Shown one piece after another: positions 46,501-55,156 of a DNA stretch of 64,000 bases. Under the pieces are notes generated by a model, which saw only the letters and a list, made by a program, of their open reading frames with translations, was not told the DNA's origin and did no database searches. The stretch is from NCBI GenBank assembly GCA_023451375.1, contig JAEXZS010000037.1, forward strand, positions 1 to 64,000. Direction: 5' to 3'. Position numbers and translations under genes: made by a program. Each line of letters starts with the position of its first letter. Position 1 is the stretch's first letter. Source of the DNA: Pseudomonadota bacterium. GTDB taxonomy: Bacteria; Pseudomonadota; Alphaproteobacteria; Caulobacterales; Caulobacteraceae.

Positions 46501-47389
46501 CTTCGTGCAAGCCGCGCAGGATCGGAACGCCTCGGCCTACGTCCTGAACGCCGCCTGGGGCGCGACCGGCGACAAGGCCTATCTCGAGCGGCTGTACGAC
46601 GACCTGCGGCGCTCGGCCCAGTTCCGCATGCCGATGATGACGGAGGACCACTGGTGGGTCGATCGGGTCGAGATCCCGACGCAGGAGTTGCAGCGCCAGC
46701 GGCTGGGCGGCGTCGCCCTGTGGCGTAACGCCATCGTCCCCGGTCATCTGATCGGCTGGCGCTTCGATGCGCCGGACGATGCGGAGAAGCTAGCCGTGCT
46801 GGTGCGGGAGCCGACGCCGACGGGCTTCCGAATCGTCGCACACAATCTGTCGAGCGCGCCGATTGAAGCGACCGTCACCGGCGCAGGCGTCGCCACCGGG
46901 CGCTGGACCGTCCGCCAGGGCTCCGACGCCGACGGCGATGATCGGGCCGATGCAGTTGGTCAGTCGAACACAATCGACTTCGGCCGCGACCGAACCCTGA
47001 GGCTCAGCTTCCCGCCCGGTGTGACGACTGTCGTTGACCTGGCGCTGGACGGCGAGGCGCAGGACGTAACGGCCCGCCCCGACCTCGGCGTCGCCGCGCG
47101 GGACCTGCGCTGGCGCGGCAGGCGTCTGGAAGCGGTCGTGCACTCGCTCGGTTCCCGGCCATCCACCGGCGCCGTCGCAAGACTCGAAGCGGCGGACGGA
47201 CGGATACTGGCGGAGACGCCCGTTCCGGACCTGCCCGCGCCGGACGATCTTCGCGCCAAGACGACCACCGTCCGTCTCTCGCCTCCATCCGGAGCCGACC
47301 TGACCGGCGCGCGCCTGCGCATCGTCTCGTCCGCCCCGGAAATCACCGACGCCAACAACGACGCGGCCGTTCCGGCCCGTTCCCGCTGA
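43589..47389 (+). CDS. Large secreted LamG and alpha-toroid protein, probable novel glycan-active enzyme
   Basis: This is a 1266-residue protein with a signal peptide (about 1-23). A LamG/concanavalin-like domain (about 80-240) contains SLSFFWRARESLG, WTHIAFAWDETTGVKLYVDG and the terminal YDRALDEAAVAAL. A segment near 295-360 is rich in Trp and Asp (WKGNDGVRETTWPGVYN). A long helical part (about 670-1060) has the repeated Trp-rich pattern of an (alpha/alpha) toroid, with GGGLSDDTDLTNQWPGLAL, ISNYFGGDHIVTE and TEDHWWVDRVEIPT. A beta-rich tail follows. I cannot assign a CAZy family. Secretion, operators and the downstream esterase (11 bp gap) point to polysaccharide depolymerisation. The ribosome-binding site is GGAGGAGG. 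Confidence 0.8.
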   Translation: MKLTTILMAGAALWCAPAFTALADDGLLFRLSADRGLVADVATGQAAPTFADKVSVLPDGGRLGGYLRAEDDQVLAWSAPGNIQAQRGSLSFFWRARESLGANQFPLFRVSYANHSSWDMAFLRIDWNGQGFDAFVTDANLSRVRVSWTMPERPAPDAWTHIAFAWDETTGVKLYVDGRLVDRRDQPALLDAGLDQLGPHSRIISPMQVQSRYNFLRGGDLDEVRIYDRALDEAAVAALAQGAEPTPPAAQPEWLATWNHRLGFDGPPPPYLADETTVVRRVEFTDQRDVAQRMWKGNDGVRETTWPGVYNRSRLTGRHDYFTLPDWNVYSMGGKAGTWFLPDEPWNHVEIQGAAYGRLSTLADGRVPEGSAQVDEGDLLARRREGVERTTTRLSQDRTGGAVRFVNDDQETPIQEIGVYRVSAGIAPEGIGRFDFIIRGDADPTFEATRSISDFIAGRYPIEERATVAALPSGAPFQPRPGSTASARPLVHVVIPQDFRTQPPGLPLSRNGPIYGYENFGGLDGLELTIPALDVAPGRDGLIPLNIRVKDPLTPTRDLMDVNVSVRPGEARTLWLDTRDRILASGQSVYFTIASASPDFGPAALDGAKVALVFKSRQDAHAEHEADRFEQVRDNYGFLVEERQSNRDLGLFKRFYEDLTDLLRVNPEHPGGLRYWAEWNPQQPLPPVELASAPQGVPAWAWGQTQALKQAGDFVQWWIDHRQVEGEFGGGLSDDTDLTNQWPGLALMGVQPDKLNGSLSQMIDAIYRNGMFTNGLGTIVTDELHVYEEGVNAISQSAYLNPGDPQALERLMETAVRYQDLTAVNPQGNRLLISNYFGGDHIVTEAPWQRSKPYSYLIFHPGLLLVDWNGSPELKRLLLEVADGYLAHGRQDEQGRWTYPTEINWPDGATRGGSNPQQTNLLMWAAYRWTGDAKYLRPIEQVLRQSGPSALSSLINGDIAATLARPELRDAFVQAAQDRNASAYVLNAAWGATGDKAYLERLYDDLRRSAQFRMPMMTEDHWWVDRVEIPTQELQRQRLGGVALWRNAIVPGHLIGWRFDAPDDAEKLAVLVREPTPTGFRIVAHNLSSAPIEATVTGAGVATGRWTVRQGSDADGDDRADAVGQSNTIDFGRDRTLRLSFPPGVTTVVDLALDGEAQDVTARPDLGVAARDLRWRGRRLEAVVHSLGSRPSTGAVARLEAADGRILAETPVPDLPAPDDLRAKTTTVRLSPPSGADLTGARLRIVSSAPEITDANNDAAVPARSR

Positions 47390-47400
47390 GGAGCCCGATC

Positions 47401-48960
47401 ATGTTCAATCGACGCACCGCCCTGCTGTCCGGCCTGGCCGTGGCGGCCCTGCCCTCCGCTTACCTCGCCGCGCGACAGGCCGGCGATCCTCGCGTCCAGA
47501 CCGCCGCCGGTCCGGTCGTGGGCCTGCGCCAGGACGGAATCAGCGTGTTCAAGGGCGTCCGATACGGCGCGCCCACCCTGCGCTTCCAGCCGCCGGAGCC
47601 GCCCGCGCCCTGGACCGATCCCGCCCGCGCCGTGGCCTACGGCGGCGCGAGCCCGCAGCGCGGCGACGAACCGAACCAGAGCGAGGACTGCCTGTTCCTG
47701 AACGTCTGGACGCCGGGAACCGACGCCGGTCGCCGACCCGTCATGGTCTACATCCACGGCGGCGCCTATTCGAGCGGTTCGGGCGCCCATCCCCTCTATG
47801 ACGGCGCCCGGCTGGCCGCGCGGGGCGATGTGGTGGTGGTGACGCTGAACCACCGGCTGAACGCCTTCGGCTACGCCTATCTGGCGCGTCTCGCGGAGGG
47901 TTTCGAGGACTCCGGTAACGTCGGCCAGCTCGACCTGATCCTGGCGCTGCAATGGGTGCGCGACAACATCGCGGCCTTCGGCGGCGATCCCGACCGGGTC
48001 ATGCTGTTCGGCCAGTCCGGCGGCGGCGCCAAGATCGCCACCCTGATGGCCATGCCCGCCGCTAAGGGCCTATTCCACAGCGCCGCGACCATGAGCGGCC
48101 AGCAGGTCACCGCCTCCGGCCCCATCAACGCCACCAACCGCGCCGAGGTCTGGCTGAAGGCGCTGGGCCTGACCCCAGATCGGGCGGCCGAGGCCGCGAC
48201 CCTGCCCGTAGAGCGCCTGATCGAGGCCCAGTCGACCGAGGATCCGATCTTGGGCTTCGGCGGCGTCTACTTCGGCCCGGTGCTGGATTTCCGCAGCCTG
48301 CCCCGCCACCCCTTCTATCCCGACGCGGCGCCGCAGGGCCTGTCGATCCCCATGATCATCGGCAATACGCGCGAAGAGACCCTGGGCTTCATGGGCAATG
48401 ACCCGCGCAATGTCGGCCTCACCTGGGACACCCTGCCCGGGCGCCTGACGCCGGACGTCATGCGCATCGACATCAGTCCGGAGGCGGTGATCGCCGGCTA
48501 TCGCCGCATGCACCCCGACTGGACGCCCGACCAGGTGCTGATCGGCGCCACCACCGCCGGCCGCTCGTGGCGCGCCGCCGTCATCGAGGCGGAGGAGCGA
48601 GCCAAGGCAGGAGCGCCCGCCTGGGTCTATCAGCTGGATTTCCCCGGAACCATGCCGTCCGGCCGCAAGGGCGCCTTCCACACGGCGGACATCGCCCTGG
48701 TGTTCGACAATGTCGCCATACCGGAATCGCGCGTGAACGGACCGGGCGCCCAGGCGGTGTCGGAAATGATGAGCGAGGCCTTCATCGCCCTGGCGCGGGA
48801 CGGCGATCCGAACCATGCGGGCATGCCGCGCTGGGACCGCTATGAGCTGCCGCGCCGCCAGACCATGCTGTTCGACGTCCAGGCTCGCATGGCCGACGAT
48901 CCGCGCGGAGACGAGCGGACCTTCTTCTCCGCCATCCCCTACATCCAGCCGGGGACCTAA
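47401..48960 (+). CDS. Secreted type B carboxylesterase
   Basis: This 519-residue protein of the carboxylesterase/lipase (COesterase) family carries a membrane-targeting N-terminus FNRRTALLSGLAVAALPSAYLAARQ. The family start FKGVRYGAP and SEDCLFLNVWTPG are intact. The oxyanion-hole HGGAYSSGSG and the nucleophile elbow FGQSGGGAKIATL are present. A GlxHis pair is expected further on (the acid/His regions include GNTREETLGFMG and FHTADIALVFDN). It follows the large LamG protein at 11 bp, so it is in the same unit. It may remove methyl or acetyl esters from pectin or ferulate-type groups; the substrate is inferred. Confidence 0.85.
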   Translation: MFNRRTALLSGLAVAALPSAYLAARQAGDPRVQTAAGPVVGLRQDGISVFKGVRYGAPTLRFQPPEPPAPWTDPARAVAYGGASPQRGDEPNQSEDCLFLNVWTPGTDAGRRPVMVYIHGGAYSSGSGAHPLYDGARLAARGDVVVVTLNHRLNAFGYAYLARLAEGFEDSGNVGQLDLILALQWVRDNIAAFGGDPDRVMLFGQSGGGAKIATLMAMPAAKGLFHSAATMSGQQVTASGPINATNRAEVWLKALGLTPDRAAEAATLPVERLIEAQSTEDPILGFGGVYFGPVLDFRSLPRHPFYPDAAPQGLSIPMIIGNTREETLGFMGNDPRNVGLTWDTLPGRLTPDVMRIDISPEAVIAGYRRMHPDWTPDQVLIGATTAGRSWRAAVIEAEERAKAGAPAWVYQLDFPGTMPSGRKGAFHTADIALVFDNVAIPESRVNGPGAQAVSEMMSEAFIALARDGDPNHAGMPRWDRYELPRRQTMLFDVQARMADDPRGDERTFFSAIPYIQPGT

Positions 48961-49946
48961 AGGGGGAAGTTCAGCCGGGCGGCCCAGGCGCGGACCAGGT
49001 CCGGCCAGACCTGGGCCGGCCGCCCCTGGATCAGCCGCACGCCGAAGCCGTGGCCGCCTTCCTGGAACAGGTGCGCCTCGGCCTTCACGCCCGCCGCCTT
49101 CAGGGTGGACAGCAGTTGCAGGCTGTTCTCGACCGGCACCGACGTGTCATCCATCGCATGGACCAGGAAGACCGGCGCCGCGCCGGCCCAGTCCATCCGT
49201 TCCAGCGAATAGGCCGCGATCGCCTCAGGCGGCGGGTTCTCGCCCAGCAGGAAGCCGCGCGACCCCGCGTGTACATGCGGATCGGCCATGGTGGCCACCG
49301 GATACATCAGCGCGGTCAGGTCGGGCCGGGACGAGCCGGTATCGGCCGCATCAACCGCCGCATAGACCGCGTCCGTCCGCGCGCTGCCCAACCCGGCCAG
49401 ATGCCCGCCCGCCGACGCGCCCAGCAAGGCGATGCGGTCGGGGCGGACGCCGTAGTCCTGCGCTCGATGGCGAATCAGCCTCAGCGCCCGCTGCACGTCC
49501 TGCAGCGGCGCGTCCGGCCCCGCGGCCCAGCCGTCGCCCGGCAGGCGATTGCGGAGCACGAAGCAGGTCGTCCCGCTGGCGGCGAAGACGCGGGCGACGT
49601 CATAGCCCTCCTTGTCGACCACGACCCAGCGATAGCCGCCGCCGGGCGTCAGCAGCATGGCCGATCCGTTCGGCCGTTCGGGCCGGAACACCGTCATGAT
49701 CGGGTCGGTCGTATACTGGGCGTAGCGGTCGTGGAACGCTGGATCGGTCGAGCGTTCGGGCACGATCGGCGTGACTGTCACCCCCTCCCCGCCCGGCGCG
49801 CCGTTCGGCCACAGGCGGATGGTCTCGGTCGGGTCGGGCGGCGCGACGCCTGCGGTCTGCACCGCGGCTTGGGCCGAGGCCCTCGTCGCCGCGGCCACGG
49901 CGCTTCCCACCGTCAATCCCAACATCGTCCTGCGCTCGATCGTCAT
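48957..49946 (-). CDS. Secreted alpha/beta-hydrolase, acetylxylan/pectin acetyl esterase-like
   Basis: This 329-residue esterase has a signal peptide of twin-arginine-like form (ERRTMLGLTVGSAVAAATRASA). The substrate-side oxyanion motif is TPGGGYRWV, the nucleophile is in LLGASAGGHLAG, and the Asp and His are in FLVHAMDDTSVPVE and FQEGGHGFGV. This is the BD-FAE/Axe2-like group that deacetylates plant polysaccharides. It sits in the pectin locus, convergent with the type B esterase gene (4-bp overlap) and downstream of the MFS gene. A strong terminator separates it from that gene, so its promoter may be inside the 52-bp gap. Confidence 0.85.
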   Translation of the reverse strand: MTIERRTMLGLTVGSAVAAATRASAQAAVQTAGVAPPDPTETIRLWPNGAPGGEGVTVTPIVPERSTDPAFHDRYAQYTTDPIMTVFRPERPNGSAMLLTPGGGYRWVVVDKEGYDVARVFAASGTTCFVLRNRLPGDGWAAGPDAPLQDVQRALRLIRHRAQDYGVRPDRIALLGASAGGHLAGLGSARTDAVYAAVDAADTGSSRPDLTALMYPVATMADPHVHAGSRGFLLGENPPPEAIAAYSLERMDWAGAAPVFLVHAMDDTSVPVENSLQLLSTLKAAGVKAEAHLFQEGGHGFGVRLIQGRPAQVWPDLVRAWAARLNFPL

Positions 49947-49962
49947 TGGAGCCCCCGAAAGG

Positions 49963-49993
49963 AAAACGGCCGGACGATCACTCGTCCGGCCGT
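49963..49993 (-). terminator. Rho-independent terminator of the MFS transporter gene
   Basis: A 12-bp perfect stem, ACGGCCGGACGA and its complement with a 4-nt loop, is followed on the minus strand by TTTT. It begins 6 bp after the transporter stop and ends 17 bp before the acetyl-esterase start, so it lies inside a same-strand gene pair. Confidence 0.8.
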
Positions 49994-49998
49994 CCGGT

Positions 49999-51288
<1,290 letters not shown>

Positions 51289-51371
51289 GATTACACCCGT
51301 TCCTGATTGTCCTCGACGCTTCCCGCTTCTGACCGTCCCTGAACGGCGAGCGGGTTGGCGCCCGATGAATG

Positions 51372-52241
51372 CTACTTCGCTTCGGCCCTCACGACCGTGC
51401 AATGGATTTGAGCCAGTCCCCGAAAGTCGCAGACCGTCTGGTCCCCGGCGTGGACGCGGTGAACCCCGGTCACGGCGCCGGTGGAGATCAGCGTCCCCTT
51501 CTTCAGCGGCCGGCCCCAGCGGGCGCAATGCTCCAGCAGGAAGCGGACCGATTCGATCGCCCCGCCCGCCAGCGACGGCGAGCCGCCGACGCCGACGCTG
51601 GCGCCGTTGATCAGGGTCTCTACCTCGACCGCATCCAGGCGCTCGCGCCAGTCCTCGAACTCGGGCCCGATGATCAGGCCGCCGTTGTTGCCGAAGTCGG
51701 ACGCCACGACGGCCGAGCCCAGGTCGTTGATCGCCGACAGCGGGCTGCCGGCCAGTTCGATGCCCAGGAAGATCTTGTCGATCTGCGCCTTGGCCTCGTC
51801 GATGGTCCAGTCGGTCTTGGCCGGATCGGCGTCCGCGCCGATGCGGGCGATGAACTCGGCCTCGACGGCGGCGAATCCGCCTTCGATCTCGGGCAGCGGG
51901 GTCGGTCCGCTCTCGGCCATGTCCCAGACATTGCGCGCGAAGATGGCGCCGGCCAGGCGATGGACGCCCAGTTTCGGCTGCTGCGCCGGGGGCACGCCGC
52001 CGACCTTCCAGCCCACCACCTCATCCGGGAACAGGGCGATGGCCGCGTCCTGGATGGCGTAGGCCTCGGCCATGCTTTCCGGGATCACGCCGGGGTATTC
52101 GGGCGTGCAGCGCGCCGCCAGGCGGGCCGCCACGAACTGTTCCGCGATCGCGCGCGGATCGCTGGCGCCTTGAACTGGGGCAGCGGTCACGGACGGCTGC
52201 TCGCGCGTTTGAGGGGGGTGATCAATTGGGGAAGCCTTCAC
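51372..52241 (-). CDS. 2-keto-4-pentenoate hydratase-like (FAH fold) protein
   Basis: This is a protein of about 289 residues related to 2-hydroxypenta-2,4-dienoate hydratase (MhpD type) and the FAH superfamily. GWKVGG, GGFAAVEAEF (metal-binding Glu pair), IFLGIELAGS, NNGGLIIGP and LKKGTLISTGAVTGVHRV match the family. The expected chemistry is hydration or decarboxylation of a 2-keto acid, which could process a uronate-derived keto acid in this locus. No ATG fits: I use GTG at 52241; GTG at 52190 is an alternative. A TTG at 52283 would lie in the operator and is rejected. Confidence 0.75.
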   Translation of the reverse strand: MKASPIDHPPQTREQPSVTAAPVQGASDPRAIAEQFVAARLAARCTPEYPGVIPESMAEAYAIQDAAIALFPDEVVGWKVGGVPPAQQPKLGVHRLAGAIFARNVWDMAESGPTPLPEIEGGFAAVEAEFIARIGADADPAKTDWTIDEAKAQIDKIFLGIELAGSPLSAINDLGSAVVASDFGNNGGLIIGPEFEDWRERLDAVEVETLINGASVGVGGSPSLAGGAIESVRFLLEHCARWGRPLKKGTLISTGAVTGVHRVHAGDQTVCDFRGLAQIHCTVVRAEAK

Positions 52242-52268
52242 GAATAAGCTTCGATAATGGGCGGGGAA

Positions 52269-52282
52269 GGAAACCGGTGTCA
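52269..52282. promoter_or_regulatory. Candidate LacI operator, site 3
   Basis: GGAAACCGGTGTCA is between the FAH-fold gene (minus) and the LacI gene (plus), so it could autoregulate the repressor and control the FAH-MFS unit. The identical 14-mer recurs at 57119-57132. Confidence 0.75.
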
Positions 52283-52361
52283 ATCCGGTTCGGTCCTGTC
52301 GGCTGGCGTCTAAGGCGACTCGTCGCTATGGCTGGTCGGACAAGATGGGAGGGGCCGAACC

Positions 52362-53411
52362 TTGGCTCAGGACGATCCGCGCACCGGCAAGCCGGGCAAG
52401 CGGGCCACGATCAACGACGTCGCACGCGTGGCGCAGGTCTCGAAGAAGACCGTCTCGCGTGTGATCAACCAGTCGCCCTTCGTGCGTGACGACACGCGCG
52501 AGCGGGTCAGCGCCGTGATCAAGGAGCTGGGCTTCACGCCTGATCCTCAGGCGCGCGGCCTGGCCTTCCGGCGCTCGTTCCTCGTCGGCCTCATCTACGA
52601 CAACCCCAGCCCGACCTATGTCGTGAACATGCAGCAGGGGGTGCTGGACGCGCTCAAGGGCTCCGGTCTCGAACTGGTCGTCCACCCGTGCAACCGCAAC
52701 TCCCCCACCCTGCTGGAAGACATCCAGGGCTTCGTCGAGCGCCAGCGGCTGTTCGGCGTCATCATGCCGCCGTCGGTGTCCGAGGATGAACGGGTCATCA
52801 GCCTGCTGCGCGACCTCGACACGCCCTATGTGCGAATCGCCTCGGTCTCGCTGGACGAGCCGCAGTCGATGGTCGTCACCAACGACTGGATGGGCGCGGC
52901 CGAGGCGGCGCGGCATCTGGCCGATCTGGGCCACAAGCGGATCGGCCTGGTGCGCGGCCCCGACCTGTTCCGCTCTTCCGCCGTGCGCGGCAAGGGCTTC
53001 CAGGACGCCCTGGCCGAATGCGGCGTCCCGCTGGATTCCCGGTACGATTTCAAGGGCGCCTACACCTTTGAATCGGGCGTGGAGGCCGGTCACGCCCTGC
53101 TGGCCCTGCCCGAGCCGCCGACGGCCATCTTCACCCTGAACGACGACATGGCCATCGGGGTGATGCAGGCGGCGCGCGAGCGCGGGTTGGAGTTGCCGCG
53201 AGACCTGTCGGTCGTGGGCTTCGACGACCTGCCGATGGCGGCGCGGGTGTGGCCGAACCTGACCTCGGTGCGCCTGCCGATCCGCGACATGGGCCGGATG
53301 GCCGCGGAGAAGCTGCTGGCGCCCACGCGCGGCGTCGATCCCGCCAAGCTGGAGCAGCCCGAGGTGCGTCCCGCCCTGGTGGTGCGCCACTCCGCCATCA
53401 AGGCGGACTAG
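52362..53411 (+). CDS. LacI-family regulator of the pectin locus
   Basis: This 349-residue repressor has the classic helix-turn-helix ATINDVARVAQVSKKTVSRVINQSPFV (residues about 16-42, given by position), a hinge helix at about 55-65 (PDPQARGLAFRR) and a periplasmic-binding effector core starting at FLVGLIYDNPSP. The C-terminal half shows GVMQAARERGLELPRDLSVVGFDD and AAEKLL, both typical. The start is TTG at 52362, chosen because GGGAGGGG stands 8 bp upstream; no in-frame ATG precedes it. Five palindromes in the locus share the core ACCGGTGTCA, and one lies in front of this gene. The effector is probably a KDG-type or uronate intermediate. Confidence 0.9.
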   Translation: MAQDDPRTGKPGKRATINDVARVAQVSKKTVSRVINQSPFVRDDTRERVSAVIKELGFTPDPQARGLAFRRSFLVGLIYDNPSPTYVVNMQQGVLDALKGSGLELVVHPCNRNSPTLLEDIQGFVERQRLFGVIMPPSVSEDERVISLLRDLDTPYVRIASVSLDEPQSMVVTNDWMGAAEAARHLADLGHKRIGLVRGPDLFRSSAVRGKGFQDALAECGVPLDSRYDFKGAYTFESGVEAGHALLALPEPPTAIFTLNDDMAIGVMQAARERGLELPRDLSVVGFDDLPMAARVWPNLTSVRLPIRDMGRMAAEKLLAPTRGVDPAKLEQPEVRPALVVRHSAIKAD

Positions 53412-53416
53412 CGATC

Positions 53417-53449
53417 GAAGCGGGCGGGCGACCGGCGCCCGCCCGCTTC
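53417..53449. terminator. Shared bidirectional hairpin after lacI and the RpiB-fold gene
   Basis: A 13-bp perfect stem GAAGCGGGCGGGC and complement with a 7-nt loop lies 6 bp after the lacI stop and 7 bp before the end of the convergent RpiB-fold gene. It has no strong T run on either side, but it is very stable and probably serves both transcripts. Confidence 0.65.
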
Positions 53450-53455
53450 GCCTTC

Positions 53456-54118
53456 TTACGCCGTTTCGAGCGCGGGCTTGGCGCTGAGAACGCCCTTCAG
53501 GTAATCGCGGATGCCTTCGTCCGTGGCGTTGGCGAAGAAGTATTCCTGGAACCGCTCGCCCGCAATGGCCGCCTTCAGCAGGTCCTGATCCATCGTCTTC
53601 AGCACCGTCAGCATGTCCTTGCAGGTCACCGACTTCAGGTCGCTGAGCACGCCGCGGTTCTTGCGCATGATCTCGGCCCGCTCCTTGGGATAGCCCAGGC
53701 CGCGCTCGCCCTCGAACAGCTTGCGATAGACGTCCTGCAGATTCAGTTCCGCCGCCCAGCCGAAGCCCTTGGCGTAGGGCATGGAGATGGCGTTGCCGTC
53801 ATTGATCTGGCCGAACAGGAAGGCGTCGGTCGGATCGATCACCAGGCCGCAGAAGACGCCCGGCATGCTGTTGCAGGCCAGCATCGAGCCCATGCCCGTG
53901 CCGCAGCCGGTGACGACGAAGTCGGCCGCGCCCGAGTTCAGCAGGATGCCGGTCAGGACGCCGTTCATCACATAGGTCAGCGACGCCTTGTCCTCCGCCG
54001 CATACATTCCGTAGTGGAACACCTGATGGCCCAGCGGTCCGGCGACGGCGTTCAGCGCCGTGTGCACCGTCTCGCTTTTGGCGGCTTGGCTGTTTTCGAT
54101 GATGAGAGCGATCTTCAT
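53456..54118 (-). CDS. RpiB/LacA-LacB-fold sugar isomerase, DhuI-like
   Basis: This is a 220-residue member of the ribose-5-phosphate isomerase B/LacAB family, cytosolic. The N-terminal MKIALIIENSQAAKSETVH, the catalytic-site ADFVVTGCGTGMGSMLACNSMPG (given by position about 85-108) and the family loop GLVIDPTDAFLFGQINDGN are intact. In streptococci a protein of this fold (DhuI) isomerises 4-deoxy-L-threo-5-hexosulose uronate. The gene is divergent from kduI across a 158-bp region with an operator, so two unrelated proteins may catalyse one step. The pentose phosphate role is less likely in this context. Confidence 0.85.
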   Translation of the reverse strand: MKIALIIENSQAAKSETVHTALNAVAGPLGHQVFHYGMYAAEDKASLTYVMNGVLTGILLNSGAADFVVTGCGTGMGSMLACNSMPGVFCGLVIDPTDAFLFGQINDGNAISMPYAKGFGWAAELNLQDVYRKLFEGERGLGYPKERAEIMRKNRGVLSDLKSVTCKDMLTVLKTMDQDLLKAAIAGERFQEYFFANATDEGIRDYLKGVLSAKPALETA

Positions 54119-54194
54119 GGGGAATCCTCAAGCGGTGGCGACGCGATGCCAAACGGAAGTCGGCAAATAGGGTCTAATCGATTGCATGATAGTA

Positions 54195-54208
54195 TGACAC
54201 CGGTTACC
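54195..54208. promoter_or_regulatory. Candidate LacI operator, site 4
   Basis: TGACACCGGTTACC lies between the divergent RpiB-fold gene and kduI. Read on the other strand it is GGTAACCGGTGTCA, matching the locus consensus. It should affect both genes. Confidence 0.75.
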
Positions 54209-54276
54209 TAGTCCACTGAAGGACGGACAAAAGATCCGCCCCGTCGCTCGACGGCGAGGTCCAGAGGGAGAGCATC

Positions 54277-55134
54277 ATGTACGATCCCATGTACGACAAA
54301 GTCTATCAGGCCACCCATCCGGACATGATGGAGGGCGCCACGAACCAGCAGCTGCGCGACCGCTATCTGATCACGGACCTGTTCGTTCCGGGCAGGATCA
54401 GCCTGAACTATTCGCACCACGAGCGGATGATCATGGGCGGCGCGACCCCGGCCGGGACGCCCCTGTCCCTGCCGACCCATTCGGAGCCGCCGTCGCTGGC
54501 CGGCGCGCCCTTCCTGCAGGCCCGCGAGCTGGGCGTGGTCAATATCGGCGGCGCCGGTTCGATCACCGTCGACGGCGAGACCATCGAACTGGGCTTCCGC
54601 GACGGCCTCTATGTACCCATGGGTTCCAGCGACGTCAGCTTCGCCTCCCAGAACCCCGCCGAGCCGGCCAAATTCTATCTGGTCGCGACCCCGGCCCACG
54701 CCCGCTACGCGCTGACCAAGATTTCCATCGACGAGGCCGTGCCGCTGGAGATGGGCGCGCTGGAGACGTCCAACGAGCGCACCATCTACCAGTACATCGT
54801 CCCGGCCAAGATCAAGTCCTGCCAGCTGCTGCTGGGCGTGACCGTGCTGAAGCCCGGCTCGGTGTGGAACACCATGCCACCGCACCTGCACGACCGCCGC
54901 TCGGAAGCCTACCTCTATTTCGGCCTGGGCGAGAACGACCGCGCCTTCCACTTCATGGGCGAGCCGGACAAGTCGCGCCACATCGTCGTCGCCGACGGCG
55001 AGGCGGTGATCTGCCCGCCGTGGTCGATCCACATGGGCGCGGGCACTTCAAACTACACCTTCATCTGGGGCATGGGCGGCGAGAATCTCGACTACACCGA
55101 CATGCACAAGCTCGACATCTGCCAGTTGAAGTAA
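54277..55134 (+). CDS. kduI: 5-keto-4-deoxyuronate isomerase
   Basis: The enzyme converts 5-keto-4-deoxyuronate (4-deoxy-L-threo-5-hexosulose uronate) to 2,5-diketo-3-deoxygluconate. It is 285 residues, a bicupin with zinc. [15 protein letters not shown] near residue 48, the metal-site region [16 protein letters not shown] (His, His, Glu) and [20 protein letters not shown] (distal His) are family-typical. It starts at 54277 after GAGGGAG. It is the first gene of a kduI-kduD-kdgK plus-strand run and lies downstream of operator site 4. Confidence 0.96.
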   Translation: MYDPMYDKVYQATHPDMMEGATNQQLRDRYLITDLFVPGRISLNYSHHERMIMGGATPAGTPLSLPTHSEPPSLAGAPFLQARELGVVNIGGAGSITVDGETIELGFRDGLYVPMGSSDVSFASQNPAEPAKFYLVATPAHARYALTKISIDEAVPLEMGALETSNERTIYQYIVPAKIKSCQLLLGVTVLKPGSVWNTMPPHLHDRRSEAYLYFGLGENDRAFHFMGEPDKSRHIVVADGEAVICPPWSIHMGAGTSNYTFIWGMGGENLDYTDMHKLDICQLK

Positions 55135-55156
55135 TCAGGACTAGAGGAAGAAAATC

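Noticed and set aside
45005..46747. Minus-strand frame of 580 codons inside the 1266-residue protein gene
   Set aside because: It is a shadow frame: the sense frame has a signal peptide, ribosome-binding site and domain structure, the antisense has none.
52190..52283. TTG start at 52283 for the FAH-fold gene
   Set aside because: It would place the start codon within operator site 3 and add a tail not seen in the family; GTG starts at 52241 or 52190 fit better.
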